Positions 10,409-19,357 of a stretch of 64,000 nucleotides of DNA are shown piece after piece (position 1 is the first letter of the stretch; each line of letters opens with the position of its first letter). The notes under the pieces were generated by a model. It made no database searches. It was not told the DNA's origin and saw only the letters and a program-made list of their open reading frames with translations. The stretch is from Thermocrinis sp. (GTDB taxonomy: Bacteria > Aquificota > Aquificia > Aquificales > Aquificaceae). The stretch is taken from the NCBI GenBank assembly GCA_028276475.1, contig JAPYWH010000003.1, positions 1 through 64,000 of the forward strand. Direction: 5' to 3'. The position numbers and the translations under genes are program-made.

Positions 10409-10986
10409 GTGTTGCCAGGGAAAGGCTCCTTGAATCCGCAAAGAGGCTCTTTTCTCAAAAGGGTTATTACGCCACCAGCGTGGAGGACATTGTGGCGAGC
10501 GCAGGGCTCTCCAAAGGCGCCTTTTACTTTTACTTCAAAAGCAAAGAAGAGCTCTTTAAAAGTTTGGTAGAGGAGATGCATTTAAACATTGTGAAAAGGT
10601 TGGAGAATTTTTTGGAGAGGGAATTACCCTTAGAGGATGCCCTGATTGAACACGCCAAGGTCTTTTTGGAGGACATATACCAAAACAGGCATATAGCCCA
10701 GATTTTTCTTTTCCAACTGGTGGGAACCAATGAGGAATTTAGGGAGCTTTATTACACCAAAATAGCCCACTTGAGGGAACTGTTAACTAAAATGGTGGAT
10801 AGAGCTATTCAAAGGGGAGAGATAACCTACAAAAACGCAGAGAATATAGTTAATTTGTATGCGGGCTTTTTGAGAATGTTGGTGCTCGAGTATGTTTTTA
10901 GGGAAAGGGAGCCAGATTTAGAGAGGGTGAAAAGCTTAGCCCAAGAAGGTGTGAAAGTGCTCTTTAGGGGGCTAAAAAATGCTTAG
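10405..10986 (+). CDS. TetR/AcrR-family transcriptional regulator
   Basis: RERLLESAKRLFSQKGYYATSVEDIVASAGLSKGAFYFYFKSKEELF. Confidence 0.93.
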   Translation: MSVARERLLESAKRLFSQKGYYATSVEDIVASAGLSKGAFYFYFKSKEELFKSLVEEMHLNIVKRLENFLERELPLEDALIEHAKVFLEDIYQNRHIAQIFLFQLVGTNEEFRELYYTKIAHLRELLTKMVDRAIQRGEITYKNAENIVNLYAGFLRMLVLEYVFREREPDLERVKSLAQEGVKVLFRGLKNA

Positions 10987-12247
10987 AATTTTTGTTTTTT
11001 TGATGGTTCTGATCCACCAATCCTGGGCAATTGGTCTTTCTGAGGCTATTCAAAGGGCTTTGGAGAAAAACCCGGAGCTCTCAGCCCTAAGGCAAGAGCT
11101 AAGGTCTGCAAATCTATCCCTCTCCGCAGAGAAACAGCTCTTTCTGCCCGAGTTCTTTTTTACATACCGCTACACCTACAACTTTGAGAAGCAGACCTTC
11201 AGCATACCCATCTTTAGTGGGTTGCAGGTGGAAAGTGCTAAAAGGTCTTATCAGACTTTTCAGGCGGGGCTAAGATATACGGTCTTTGATGGGTTTGCCA
11301 GAAACTTCTCCGCTGCCTTGGCAAGTTCAAACCTAAAAAGCAAGGAATTTTTACTGAAAGAAAAGGTGGAAAGCCTGAAGTTTGATGTGATCTCCGCATA
11401 CATGGATGTGCTCTCCGCAAAGGGGGTGGTCTCCGCCATAGAGAGCCAGAGGTCTGCGGTTTTGCTTCAGGTTCAAACTGCGGAAGCTTTCTATCAGAAG
11501 GGTCTCGTTGCCATAACGGATGTTTTGCAGGCAAAGGTGCGTCTGGCGGAGGTGGAAAGAGACCTAAGAAAGGCGCAGGGGGATTACAAGATTGCCCTGG
11601 CAAACCTCTCCAGACTTTCTGGCATACCCGAGGAAGAACTTTTAAACTTGGAAGAGCCAAGGGTAGAGGTGGATGTTAGACCTTTGGAGTTTTACTTGCA
11701 AAGGGCAAAGGAGAGAAACATTCTCAAGGCCCAAAGGCAAGCTATAGAAGCCTTTAGGGCACAAAGGGGCATTGCCAAGAGCCAGTTTTTCCCAAAGCTC
11801 TTTGTGGAGGGAGTTTATACCTACTCCGACCAAAATCCCAACATTAAACCAAAGGGTGTGTTTGGTATTGTGGGTGGCGTTGCCCTGAGCTTTCAGGGTA
11901 TAAGACCTTACTATCAAGAACTCTCCTTTGGTGCTTTGGAGCTGAAGGCACAGAAAGAGTATGAAGACCTCTTGGATAAGGTCCAGCTTGAGGTAAAGAG
12001 GGCTTACGAGGAGCTGTTGGTTGCCCAAGACAACCTAAAGGTTGCCCAATCTGCCCTGGCTTTTGCGGAGAAGTTCTTTGAGCTTTCTAAAGAGCAGTAT
12101 GCCAACCAGATAATAAGCCAGAGGGAGCTTTTGGAAGCGGAAGCCAGCTTAACCAGGGCGAGGGTGGATAGGGTAATTGCCTACTATCAGTTCCTTAAGC
12201 AGTACTACAGGCTTTTAATAGCCTCCGGGCTTGGGTTAGAGCCATGA
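10979..12247 (+). CDS. TolC-family outer membrane efflux protein (second copy)
   Basis: GLSEAIQRALEKNPELSALRQELRSANLSL; EQYANQIISQRELLEAEASLTRARV. Confidence 0.88.
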   Translation: MLRIFVFLMVLIHQSWAIGLSEAIQRALEKNPELSALRQELRSANLSLSAEKQLFLPEFFFTYRYTYNFEKQTFSIPIFSGLQVESAKRSYQTFQAGLRYTVFDGFARNFSAALASSNLKSKEFLLKEKVESLKFDVISAYMDVLSAKGVVSAIESQRSAVLLQVQTAEAFYQKGLVAITDVLQAKVRLAEVERDLRKAQGDYKIALANLSRLSGIPEEELLNLEEPRVEVDVRPLEFYLQRAKERNILKAQRQAIEAFRAQRGIAKSQFFPKLFVEGVYTYSDQNPNIKPKGVFGIVGGVALSFQGIRPYYQELSFGALELKAQKEYEDLLDKVQLEVKRAYEELLVAQDNLKVAQSALAFAEKFFELSKEQYANQIISQRELLEAEASLTRARVDRVIAYYQFLKQYYRLLIASGLGLEP

Positions 12248-13365
12248 AAAAGACTTTAGGCGTAGCCCTTTTGGTGCTTATAAGTCTTCTTTTTGTTGTC
12301 TATGCGGTGCGGTGGGTCAAGCACAGGATGGAATATGCAGTTAGCGACGCGGTCTTTGTAAAGGCAGACCAGATGGCAACCTTATCCTTTCAGGTCTCTG
12401 GCAGGGTGATAAAAATAAGCAAAGATCTGGGAGATTTTGTGAAGGCGGGCGAAGTGCTGGCGGAAATTGAACCGGAGGATTACAAGCTTCAGGTGGAAGC
12501 CTTGGAGGAAAAGATAAGGTCTCTCAGAGCCCAAAGGTCTGCCTTGCAACTTGAGATAAACAGGGTATCAAAGGAACTGGGTTTGGGTGTGGAAAGCTCC
12601 TCTTTAGCTTTTGAAGAGCTTGCAAAAAGGGAAGAGACCCTTTTAAGTCAAAAAAGGGAGGTTGAAGCCCAGTTGGAGCTTTTGAAAAGGGACAGGGAGA
12701 GGTTCAAGGAGCTTTTGGATAAGGGTCTAATTCCTCAAAGAAGGTACGAAGAGATAGACACCAACTATAGGGTGATGCTTGAGAGGAAAACAGCCTTAGA
12801 AAAGTCCATAGAGGAGGTTCAAACTGCCAAAAGGAGGGCTATGGTGGGTGTGAGCACCGCAAGGACCTCTCTGGGAAGGGTTCAAGAGCTTCAAAAACAG
12901 TTGGAGGTTTTGGATGGGGAGCTTTCCGCCTTAGAAAGGCAGAGAGAGTTAGCCCAGAGAAACCTTGAATATACAAAACTTACTGCACCCTTTGATGGGG
13001 TCGTAGCCAAGAGGTTCATAGGCGTGGGGGATTTAGTAAGACCCGGTCAGCCCGCCTTTAGCGTTATGAACTTAGACAGCCTTTATGTGGAGGTGCTCTT
13101 AGAAGAGACAAAACTAAAGGGTGTGCAAAAGGGAAGCAAGGCTTATGTTAGGCTTGATGCCTACCCGAGCTTGGTTCTTGAGGGAGAGGTGGAGGAAATA
13201 AGCCCGGCTTCTGCTGCCACCTTTGCCTTGGCTCCAAGGGATGTTTCTGCGGGGGAATTTACCAAGGTGGTTCAGAGGATTCCCGTTAAGGTCAAGCTAA
13301 AAAACGAGGACAAAAAACTCCTCCGGGTGGGCATGGGCGGAAGGGTGGAGATCAGAAGGCAATGA
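12244..13365 (+). CDS. HlyD/EmrA-family membrane fusion protein
   Basis: Single N-terminal TM, FQVSGRVIKISKDLGDFVKAGEVLAEIEPEDY, long coiled coil, LTAPFDGVVAKRFIGVGDLV. Confidence 0.88.
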   Translation: MKKTLGVALLVLISLLFVVYAVRWVKHRMEYAVSDAVFVKADQMATLSFQVSGRVIKISKDLGDFVKAGEVLAEIEPEDYKLQVEALEEKIRSLRAQRSALQLEINRVSKELGLGVESSSLAFEELAKREETLLSQKREVEAQLELLKRDRERFKELLDKGLIPQRRYEEIDTNYRVMLERKTALEKSIEEVQTAKRRAMVGVSTARTSLGRVQELQKQLEVLDGELSALERQRELAQRNLEYTKLTAPFDGVVAKRFIGVGDLVRPGQPAFSVMNLDSLYVEVLLEETKLKGVQKGSKAYVRLDAYPSLVLEGEVEEISPASAATFALAPRDVSAGEFTKVVQRIPVKVKLKNEDKKLLRVGMGGRVEIRRQ

Positions 13366-14912
13366 CGGAAGAAAAGCCACTTCATGAGAGCCTAAGCACC
13401 GCCCAGCGGGTTTTTTTGACCTTTTCTTTGATGGTGGGGGTGTTTATGGCTATTTTGGACACCACCATCGTGGACATTATAGTGCCAAAGATGATGGCAC
13501 CCTTATCCACAGACCTCTATGGGGTGCAGTGGGTGATCACCGCATACATGACCGCTGCAGCCACTGCCATAATGCTGGTAGAGTGGTTGGAAACTAAGGT
13601 GGGGTTAAAGAGGGTATTTACCGCCGGACTCTTTTTGTTTACCACCTCTTCCTTTTTTGCGGGCAACGCCCAGAATTTGGAGTGGATGATCACCGCCAGG
13701 GTAGTTCAGGGTTTTGGAGAGTCCCTAATAGTTGTCAGTGCGGAAGCTATGCTCTTTTCTGCCTACGCACCAGAAAAGAGGGGGCTGGCGATGGGGATTT
13801 ATGGCTTGGGTGTTAGCTTTGCACCCGCCCTGGGTCCTACTCTTGGTGGATGGATCGCAGAACACATAGACTGGCGGTGGGTCTTTTACATAAACATTCC
13901 CATAGGCATTCTCAACTTTCTGGGTGCCATGTTTTTCCTGCCCGACTACAAGCCCAAGCATACCTTTAGGTTGAACTTTGTTTCTTTTTTCTTCCTCTCG
14001 GTGGCTACCGTTTCACTGCTTATAGTTCTCTCAAAGGGTCAGCAGTTGGGATGGTTCTCTTCCGAGCTTATTGGCTACATTACATTTCTTTCCGTGGGCT
14101 CTTTTTTTCTCTTTGCCCTTTCTGAACTTTTATCAAAAAACAGGCTGATAGATTACTCCATCTTTCGTATAAAAGAGTTTGTGGTAGCCTTTTGGGTTTA
14201 TTGCTTTGTGCTTGGCTTTTCCATGTATCAGGTTTTTTATCTTCTGCCCTTATACTTTGAAAGGCTTAAGGGTCTTACCACCTTTCAGGCGGGACTGCAC
14301 ATACTTCCCTTAGCCTTAGCCATAGGTTTGTTTTCTCCCGTAGCAGGGTTCATAAGCGACAAAAAGTCCAGCCTTTTACCCTTGGTTATTGCCTCTGCTT
14401 TATACCTATACTCGGTCTTCTTTATACTTTCGGACTTTAACTATTACACACCTGCCCTTAAGGCCGCTTTTCTTTTAGTGCCTTTGGGCATAGGCATGGG
14501 CTTTTTCTTTGCACCTGTTACCAACCTGGCACTTAAGAATTTGGGTGCTAAAACCACTCTGGGTGTTAGCCTTATGCACTATATAAGGTTTGTGGGTGGT
14601 TCCTTTGGCACCGCCTTGGCTACCAACGACCTTCAAAAGTTTATGGCGGAAAGCTACGACAGAATGGTGGAGCTTCAAAACTACCAAAGGGCTTGGTCCT
14701 TTTTGGAAACCTTAACCGAGTGGGGAGGCTTAACAGAGGAAAAGGCAAAGTATTACCTTCAGTCTATACAAAGCCTCTATGCCCTCTCAGACAGCTTTGA
14801 AAGGACTTTTTTTAATGCGGGCTACTGGGCTCTATTGGGAGTTATTCCCATACTCTACCTTCTTTATCAATCCAAAAAGAGCCTAAAGCCTTCCATGAAT
14901 GAGAGGGCTTGA
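13362..14912 (+). CDS. MFS drug transporter, DHA2/EmrB family (14 TM)
   Basis: FMAILDTTIVDIIVPKM, WVITAYMTAAATAIMLVEWL, LGPTLGGWIAEHIDWRWVFYINIPIGI. Confidence 0.92.
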   Translation: MTEEKPLHESLSTAQRVFLTFSLMVGVFMAILDTTIVDIIVPKMMAPLSTDLYGVQWVITAYMTAAATAIMLVEWLETKVGLKRVFTAGLFLFTTSSFFAGNAQNLEWMITARVVQGFGESLIVVSAEAMLFSAYAPEKRGLAMGIYGLGVSFAPALGPTLGGWIAEHIDWRWVFYINIPIGILNFLGAMFFLPDYKPKHTFRLNFVSFFFLSVATVSLLIVLSKGQQLGWFSSELIGYITFLSVGSFFLFALSELLSKNRLIDYSIFRIKEFVVAFWVYCFVLGFSMYQVFYLLPLYFERLKGLTTFQAGLHILPLALAIGLFSPVAGFISDKKSSLLPLVIASALYLYSVFFILSDFNYYTPALKAAFLLVPLGIGMGFFFAPVTNLALKNLGAKTTLGVSLMHYIRFVGGSFGTALATNDLQKFMAESYDRMVELQNYQRAWSFLETLTEWGGLTEEKAKYYLQSIQSLYALSDSFERTFFNAGYWALLGVIPILYLLYQSKKSLKPSMNERA

Positions 14913-15760
14913 TGGTATTCCTTTTGGGTTATCCTCCTGCTAAGTTCTGGATACTTCCAAGCCATGTAAGATGGGTAATACTGGTCCATCACGTTCACAG
15001 CCATGTTTTTAGACAGAGAACCCAAAAACTCCGCTACCTTTTCGGTTCCCGCGAGCCCATTGGGAAGCACCAGGTGCCTTACAAGAAGCCCTCTGATGGC
15101 TATTCCTCTCTCGTCAAGGATCAGGTCTCCCACCTGCCTGTGCATTTCTCTTATGGCAGTCATGGCAACCTCCGGGTAGTTTTTAACCTTTGAATACCTT
15201 CTGGCGATCTCTCTGTCTGCATACTTCAGATCCGCCAGATATATATCCACTATACCCTCTAAGAGCCTCAAAGATTCTAAGCTGTCAAAGGAGGAGGTGT
15301 TATAGACTATGGGTAATCTAAAACCCTTCTTGACCGCAAGGTAGAGGGCAGAGAGTATCTGAGGCACCACATGGGAGGGAGTCACCAAGTTCAAATTGTG
15401 GCATCCCATTGCCTGAAGCTCCAAAAATATTTCTGAAAGTTCCTCAGGGTTCACCTCCCTCCCTTCTCCCAACTGACTTATCTGATAGTTCTGACAATAG
15501 ACGCATCTCATGTTGCAGTAGGAGAAAAATACCGTTCCAGAACCTCTGTAGCCCCTTATGGGCTTCTCTTCTCCCCTGTGAGGAAAGTAGCTGTCCACTA
15601 TGGCGTTCTCTCCCGTTTTGCAAAAACCAAGCTCCCCCTTAAGTCTATTCACTCCGCACCTATGAGGACATACCTCACAGCTTTCCAAAAGAGACAGAGC
15701 CATTTCTATTCTTTCTTTCCATTGCCCTTCTGTTAAGTTGAGGTACGAAGGATAAACCAT
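14867..15760 (-). CDS. Radical SAM protein, PflA-like
   Basis: CNMRCVYCQN motif, N-terminal CEVCPHRCGVNR, GTVFFSYC. Confidence 0.88.
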   Translation of the reverse strand: MVYPSYLNLTEGQWKERIEMALSLLESCEVCPHRCGVNRLKGELGFCKTGENAIVDSYFPHRGEEKPIRGYRGSGTVFFSYCNMRCVYCQNYQISQLGEGREVNPEELSEIFLELQAMGCHNLNLVTPSHVVPQILSALYLAVKKGFRLPIVYNTSSFDSLESLRLLEGIVDIYLADLKYADREIARRYSKVKNYPEVAMTAIREMHRQVGDLILDERGIAIRGLLVRHLVLPNGLAGTEKVAEFLGSLSKNMAVNVMDQYYPSYMAWKYPELSRRITQKEYHQALSFMEGFRLFLD

Positions 15761-15780
15761 AGATTAAAAGTTATTCCAAG

Positions 15781-15852
15781 AGCGGGCGACGGGAATCGAA
15801 CCCGCGACCTTCTGCTTGGGAAGCAGACGCTCTACCACTGAGCCACGCCCGC
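15781..15852 (-). tRNA. tRNA-Gly (CCC anticodon)
   Basis: GCGGGCG...CGCCCGC acceptor, anticodon loop TTCCCAA, T-loop TTCGATT. Confidence 0.95.
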
Positions 15853-15941
15853 TCACCCTCTCAGAGCTTGATACAACTTGCATTTTCTTGCAAGATATTG
15901 TATATTATAATCCACTCAAAACTTTGAAAGGAGGGACAAAC

Positions 15942-16214
15942 ATGACCAAAGCAGAGCTTGTTACTGCCATAGCCAAAGGAGCGGGCATAACCAAAAAGCA
16001 AGCAGATGCGGCCCTCAAGGCTGCAGTGGAAGCGGTTTCAAATGCCCTCAAAAAGGGAGAAAGGGTAGCCATTCCGGGTTTTGGAATATTCAGCGTGCGT
16101 GAAAGGGCTGCCAGAAAGGGTAGGAACCCCAGGACCGGCGATGTGATTGACATTCCAGCAAGGAAGGTGGTTGTTTTCAAGCCTGCAAAGGACATGAGGG
16201 AAGGGGTAAAGTAA
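15942..16214 (+). CDS. HU-family DNA-binding protein
   Basis: MTKAELVTAIAKGAGITKKQADAALKAAVEAV...VAIPGFGIFSVRERAARKGRNPRTGDVIDIPA; SD GGAGGG upstream; upstream ORF extension is tRNA-Gly. Confidence 0.95.
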   Translation: MTKAELVTAIAKGAGITKKQADAALKAAVEAVSNALKKGERVAIPGFGIFSVRERAARKGRNPRTGDVIDIPARKVVVFKPAKDMREGVK

Positions 16215-16224
16215 AACTTCTTTT

Positions 16225-16254
16225 GGGGAGATGGTCCTCCCCCTATCTTTTTCT
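16225..16254 (+). terminator. Rho-independent terminator after the HU gene
   Basis: GGGGAG-ATGGTC-CTCCCC stem-loop (16225-16242) followed by T-rich CCTATCTTTTTC. Confidence 0.75.
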
Positions 16255-16257
16255 TGA

Positions 16258-16962
16258 TTGGACAGATTTATAGCCACTAAGAGGATTAGCAATACGCTGA
16301 TCATAGAGGGGGAGGAGCTAAAGCATATATTTGCAAAGAGGATAAAGATAGGTCAGGAGCTTGAACTCTTTTTTGAGGATAAGCTTTACCTTTGTTCTCT
16401 TGAAAAACTTACCCAAAAAAGCGCCCTCTGCATTGTAATAAAAGAGCTTGAACTTGCTACACCCTTACCCTTTATAACCCTTTACCAGTGCGTGCCTGTA
16501 GAGCTAAAGACAATGGACTTTATAGTGGAAAAGGTCAGTGAAGTGGGTGCATACCGCTTGGTGCCGACCCTATCAAAAAGAAGCTTTCAGGACATCCCGA
16601 CCATAAACAAAAGAATGGAAAGGTGGAAGAGGGTAGCCCTTTCTGCCTTCAAACAGTGCAAAAGACCAAAGCCCTTGGAAATTGGACATCCCACAAAGCT
16701 TGAGGAATTAAGGGCGAACCATGATTTGAACCTTCTGTTGGATAACTTTGGGGGAGAAAAAAGCCCGAAGGACCTGAATTTAAAGGGAGTAAAAACAGTA
16801 TCCTTGGTGGTGGGTCCGGAGGGAGGGTTCACCAGGCAAGAATCGGAGCTTTTGCGCAAAAGAGGGTTCATACCCATAAAACTTTATCCTCACATCCTAC
16901 GTTCAGAAACCGCCGCACTGTTGGGCGTGGGGCTTATTATGAACCTTAGCACTCCATCTTAG
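16258..16962 (+). CDS. rsmE: 16S rRNA m3U1498 methyltransferase, RsmE family (TTG start)
   Basis: DRFI...EELKHIFAKRIKIGQELELFFED; VVGPEGGFTRQESELLRKRGF..LYPHILRSETAALLG. Confidence 0.92.
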   Translation: MDRFIATKRISNTLIIEGEELKHIFAKRIKIGQELELFFEDKLYLCSLEKLTQKSALCIVIKELELATPLPFITLYQCVPVELKTMDFIVEKVSEVGAYRLVPTLSKRSFQDIPTINKRMERWKRVALSAFKQCKRPKPLEIGHPTKLEELRANHDLNLLLDNFGGEKSPKDLNLKGVKTVSLVVGPEGGFTRQESELLRKRGFIPIKLYPHILRSETAALLGVGLIMNLSTPS

Positions 16963-17130
16963 CCCGTATGTTTGAGGTTAAAGTATCTCTGACCAACTCT
17001 GCGATGGCTAAGGCTTTGCTTTTTGATTCTCTAAATGCAAGCGTCCTATAACTCAGTCCAAGCATAGGAATAACCAGCAGAAAGTCAAGCCCAGCAACAA
17101 CCAGACCCTAATGGTTAGCCTTCTTTCCAT
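16946..17130 (-). pseudogene. Frameshifted, truncated N-terminus of a membrane sensor-like protein, translationally coupled to flgG
   Basis: ATG overlaps flgG stop (TAATG). Frame 1 gives [18 protein letters not shown]..; after a shift near GGG: LVVAGLDFLLVIPMLGLSYRTLAFRESKSKALAIAELVRDTLTSNI. Confidence 0.5.
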
Positions 17131-17918
17131 TATCTCCTCAGGTTAGCGGTTTGTCCAAGCATCTCGTCGGCGGCGGTGATCCCTTTTGTGTTAAACTCAA
17201 AGGCCCTTTGGGCGATTATAAGGCTTACCATCTCCTCCACTATGTTTACATTGGAGGATTCCAAGTATCCCTGAAGGAGGGTTCCCAAACCCTGATTGCC
17301 CGGGTTGTCTATGACTGGTTCTCCAGAGGCATCCGTTTGGATAAACAGGTTGTTCCCGATCCTTCTCAGTCCTGCGGGATTAACAAACTTGGCAAGCTCG
17401 ATCCTTCCCACCTCCTCCACTGCGGTGGCACCTTGCCTGAGCACAGAAACTGTCCCATCGGCGCTTATACCCACGCTGATGGCGTCTGCGGGAATAGTAA
17501 TCTCCGGATCAAGGGGATATCCGTCCGGGTTTACGATCCGCCCTTCCGCATCAAGGCGAAACTGACCGTTGCGGGTGTATGCAATGGTTCCGTCGGGAAG
17601 GACCACCTTGAAGAAGCCATCACCTTGAATGGCTATATCCAACTGGTTTCCCGTTTGAAATATGTTTCCCTGCGTGAATATACCATAAGTATCAGACACA
17701 TAGGCACCCAAGCCTATTTGGAAGCCAGAGGGATTTCTGGTGGTTGGCGAGGTGGGTGCTCCCGGCTCCCTTATGGTTTGATAGACCAAGTCTTGAAAGG
17801 TAGCCCTCATCTTTTTAAAGCCCACCGTATTAACGTTTGCCATATTATGGGATATTACATCAAGGCTTGTTTGTTGGGCGGTCATCCCAGAGGCTGAAGT
17901 CCAAAGGGCTCTAAACAT
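17130..17918 (-). CDS. flgG: Flagellar basal-body rod protein FlgG
   Basis: [48 protein letters not shown]...[45 protein letters not shown]. Confidence 0.96.
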   Translation of the reverse strand: MFRALWTSASGMTAQQTSLDVISHNMANVNTVGFKKMRATFQDLVYQTIREPGAPTSPTTRNPSGFQIGLGAYVSDTYGIFTQGNIFQTGNQLDIAIQGDGFFKVVLPDGTIAYTRNGQFRLDAEGRIVNPDGYPLDPEITIPADAISVGISADGTVSVLRQGATAVEEVGRIELAKFVNPAGLRRIGNNLFIQTDASGEPVIDNPGNQGLGTLLQGYLESSNVNIVEEMVSLIIAQRAFEFNTKGITAADEMLGQTANLRR

Positions 17919-17933
17919 AGCACATCCCTCCTT

Positions 17934-19031
17934 TTATGGTTTTAATTCTATTTTATTCCATCTTAAACAATTTGCACACATGGGCGTGTATTCTTTGTAG
18001 CGTGTTCCACAAATACATTCCCAGGTTTTTAAAGCTTCCTCCAAAACCCTTGCACACATCCTGTCCTCTTCCCTATGGGAGGATGAAGATACAGCCAAAG
18101 TCCTGTAATAGTCTGGCAGGCTCTCTAAAAGAGGTTTAACCTTAGAAAAAAGACCCAACCGTAGATAAACCAAAGCTAAAACTATCGTGTTTATCTGATC
18201 CCTTCGCCTTTCTATTATGTCCATAAGCTTTGTAAGTAAAGCTTCTTTTCCTATCAAGAGCATCAAAATGTGGTTGTGAAACCCATCCTCAAAGCTCCTT
18301 TCAAAGAGTTTTATCGCGTCTCTTTCCTTTCCTGAATCAGCAAAGGCGAGTATGCGTGCGGAGTAGGTTATGGGAGTTCTGTAAAAGTCAAAGGCTCTTT
18401 CCGCATGATCTTCGTCCTTAGAAGTTATGTAAAGGCTTGCCAGCAATTCAGCCATAATCTTTTTTTGGTTTTCTCTTTCCCACTTTTCACAGTTCTTTAA
18501 TACCCTCTCCTGAAGCTCCACCGCGTCTTTTAGGTTGCCCTTCAAAAAGTTGATGTCCCTTAGCCCTTTCAATGCCAAGAGGTTTTCAGGCTCTTGCTCT
18601 ATAATCCTTTCAAACTTCTCCTGAGCCTCTTCTATATGGTGAAGTTTTAAAAGCATTAAAGCACAGACGGGACTGGAAAAATTCAGAAGTTTGTTGATAT
18701 CTTCCCTTTCGTAGGCACTATAGCACGCGAAGGCTTCCGTAAAAGGGTTTCCTTGAAAGCTCTGCTCCGCTTTTAAAAAGAGCCCTCTGTTTAGCCTCTC
18801 AACGCCCTCTTTGAGGTTTTCCACAATTCTCCTTAGGGACCATTCCCTCGGCATAAAGTATAAAAAGGCAAAAAGAAAGCCAAGAAAAATACTCAAAAGC
18901 ACCAGCACGAAGAGAGGGGCGTAGCCTTTGTAATTAAAAAAAGAAATTTCCACTATCAATGCATTCTGAAACACAAAAACCAAAAATAGGGCTATCAGAA
19001 GAATTAAGAAAATAAGCTTAATAAATCTCAA
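17934..19031 (-). CDS. LapA-LapB (YciM) fusion-like protein: DUF1049 membrane region + TPRs + C-terminal rubredoxin-type metal site
   Basis: N-terminus FVFQNALIVEISFFNYKGYAPLFVLVLLSIFLGFLFAFLYF; middle TPR; C-terminus WECICGTRYKEYTPMCANCLRWNKIEL. Confidence 0.8.
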   Translation of the reverse strand: MRFIKLIFLILLIALFLVFVFQNALIVEISFFNYKGYAPLFVLVLLSIFLGFLFAFLYFMPREWSLRRIVENLKEGVERLNRGLFLKAEQSFQGNPFTEAFACYSAYEREDINKLLNFSSPVCALMLLKLHHIEEAQEKFERIIEQEPENLLALKGLRDINFLKGNLKDAVELQERVLKNCEKWERENQKKIMAELLASLYITSKDEDHAERAFDFYRTPITYSARILAFADSGKERDAIKLFERSFEDGFHNHILMLLIGKEALLTKLMDIIERRRDQINTIVLALVYLRLGLFSKVKPLLESLPDYYRTLAVSSSSHREEDRMCARVLEEALKTWECICGTRYKEYTPMCANCLRWNKIELKP

Positions 19032-19357
19032 ACCTCAACCCTCCTGGCAGTTGAATATAGCCATTCAAGGTCATAGTAATCTCTCCATTCCCTTTGGAAG
19101 ATATGAACTATTATATCCGTAAAGTCTATGAGCACCCAGTAGGCATTTTCCAAACCCTCCACGTGGTTTGGGTGTATTCCCTCTTTACCTAAGCTTTCAA
19201 TCAGATAATCTGTAAGGGCTCTGGCATGAACGGTGGAGTTGGCAGTAGCTATAACAAAGTAGTCTGCTATGTTTGTATGCTTAGAAACATCCAATACCAC
19301 TATATCCTCTCCCTTTTTCTCTTCAAGAAGCGAGACGATCTTTTTTAAAAGCTCCAT
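19028..19357 (-). CDS. rsfS: Ribosomal silencing factor RsfS (Iojap)
   Basis: DIVVLDVSKHTNIADYFVIATANSTVHARALTDYL; WVLIDFTDIIVHIFQREWRDYYDLEWLY. Confidence 0.93.
   Translation of the reverse strand: MELLKKIVSLLEEKKGEDIVVLDVSKHTNIADYFVIATANSTVHARALTDYLIESLGKEGIHPNHVEGLENAYWVLIDFTDIIVHIFQREWRDYYDLEWLYSTARRVEV

Noticed and set aside
15816-15941. N-terminal extension of the HU-family ORF in the supplied track
   Set aside because: The extension runs through tRNA-Gly and its promoter; ATG 15942 with a good SD is the correct start.
17151-17897. 248-aa plus-strand ORF opposite flgG
   Set aside because: Antisense shadow of the strongly supported flgG; no family motif.
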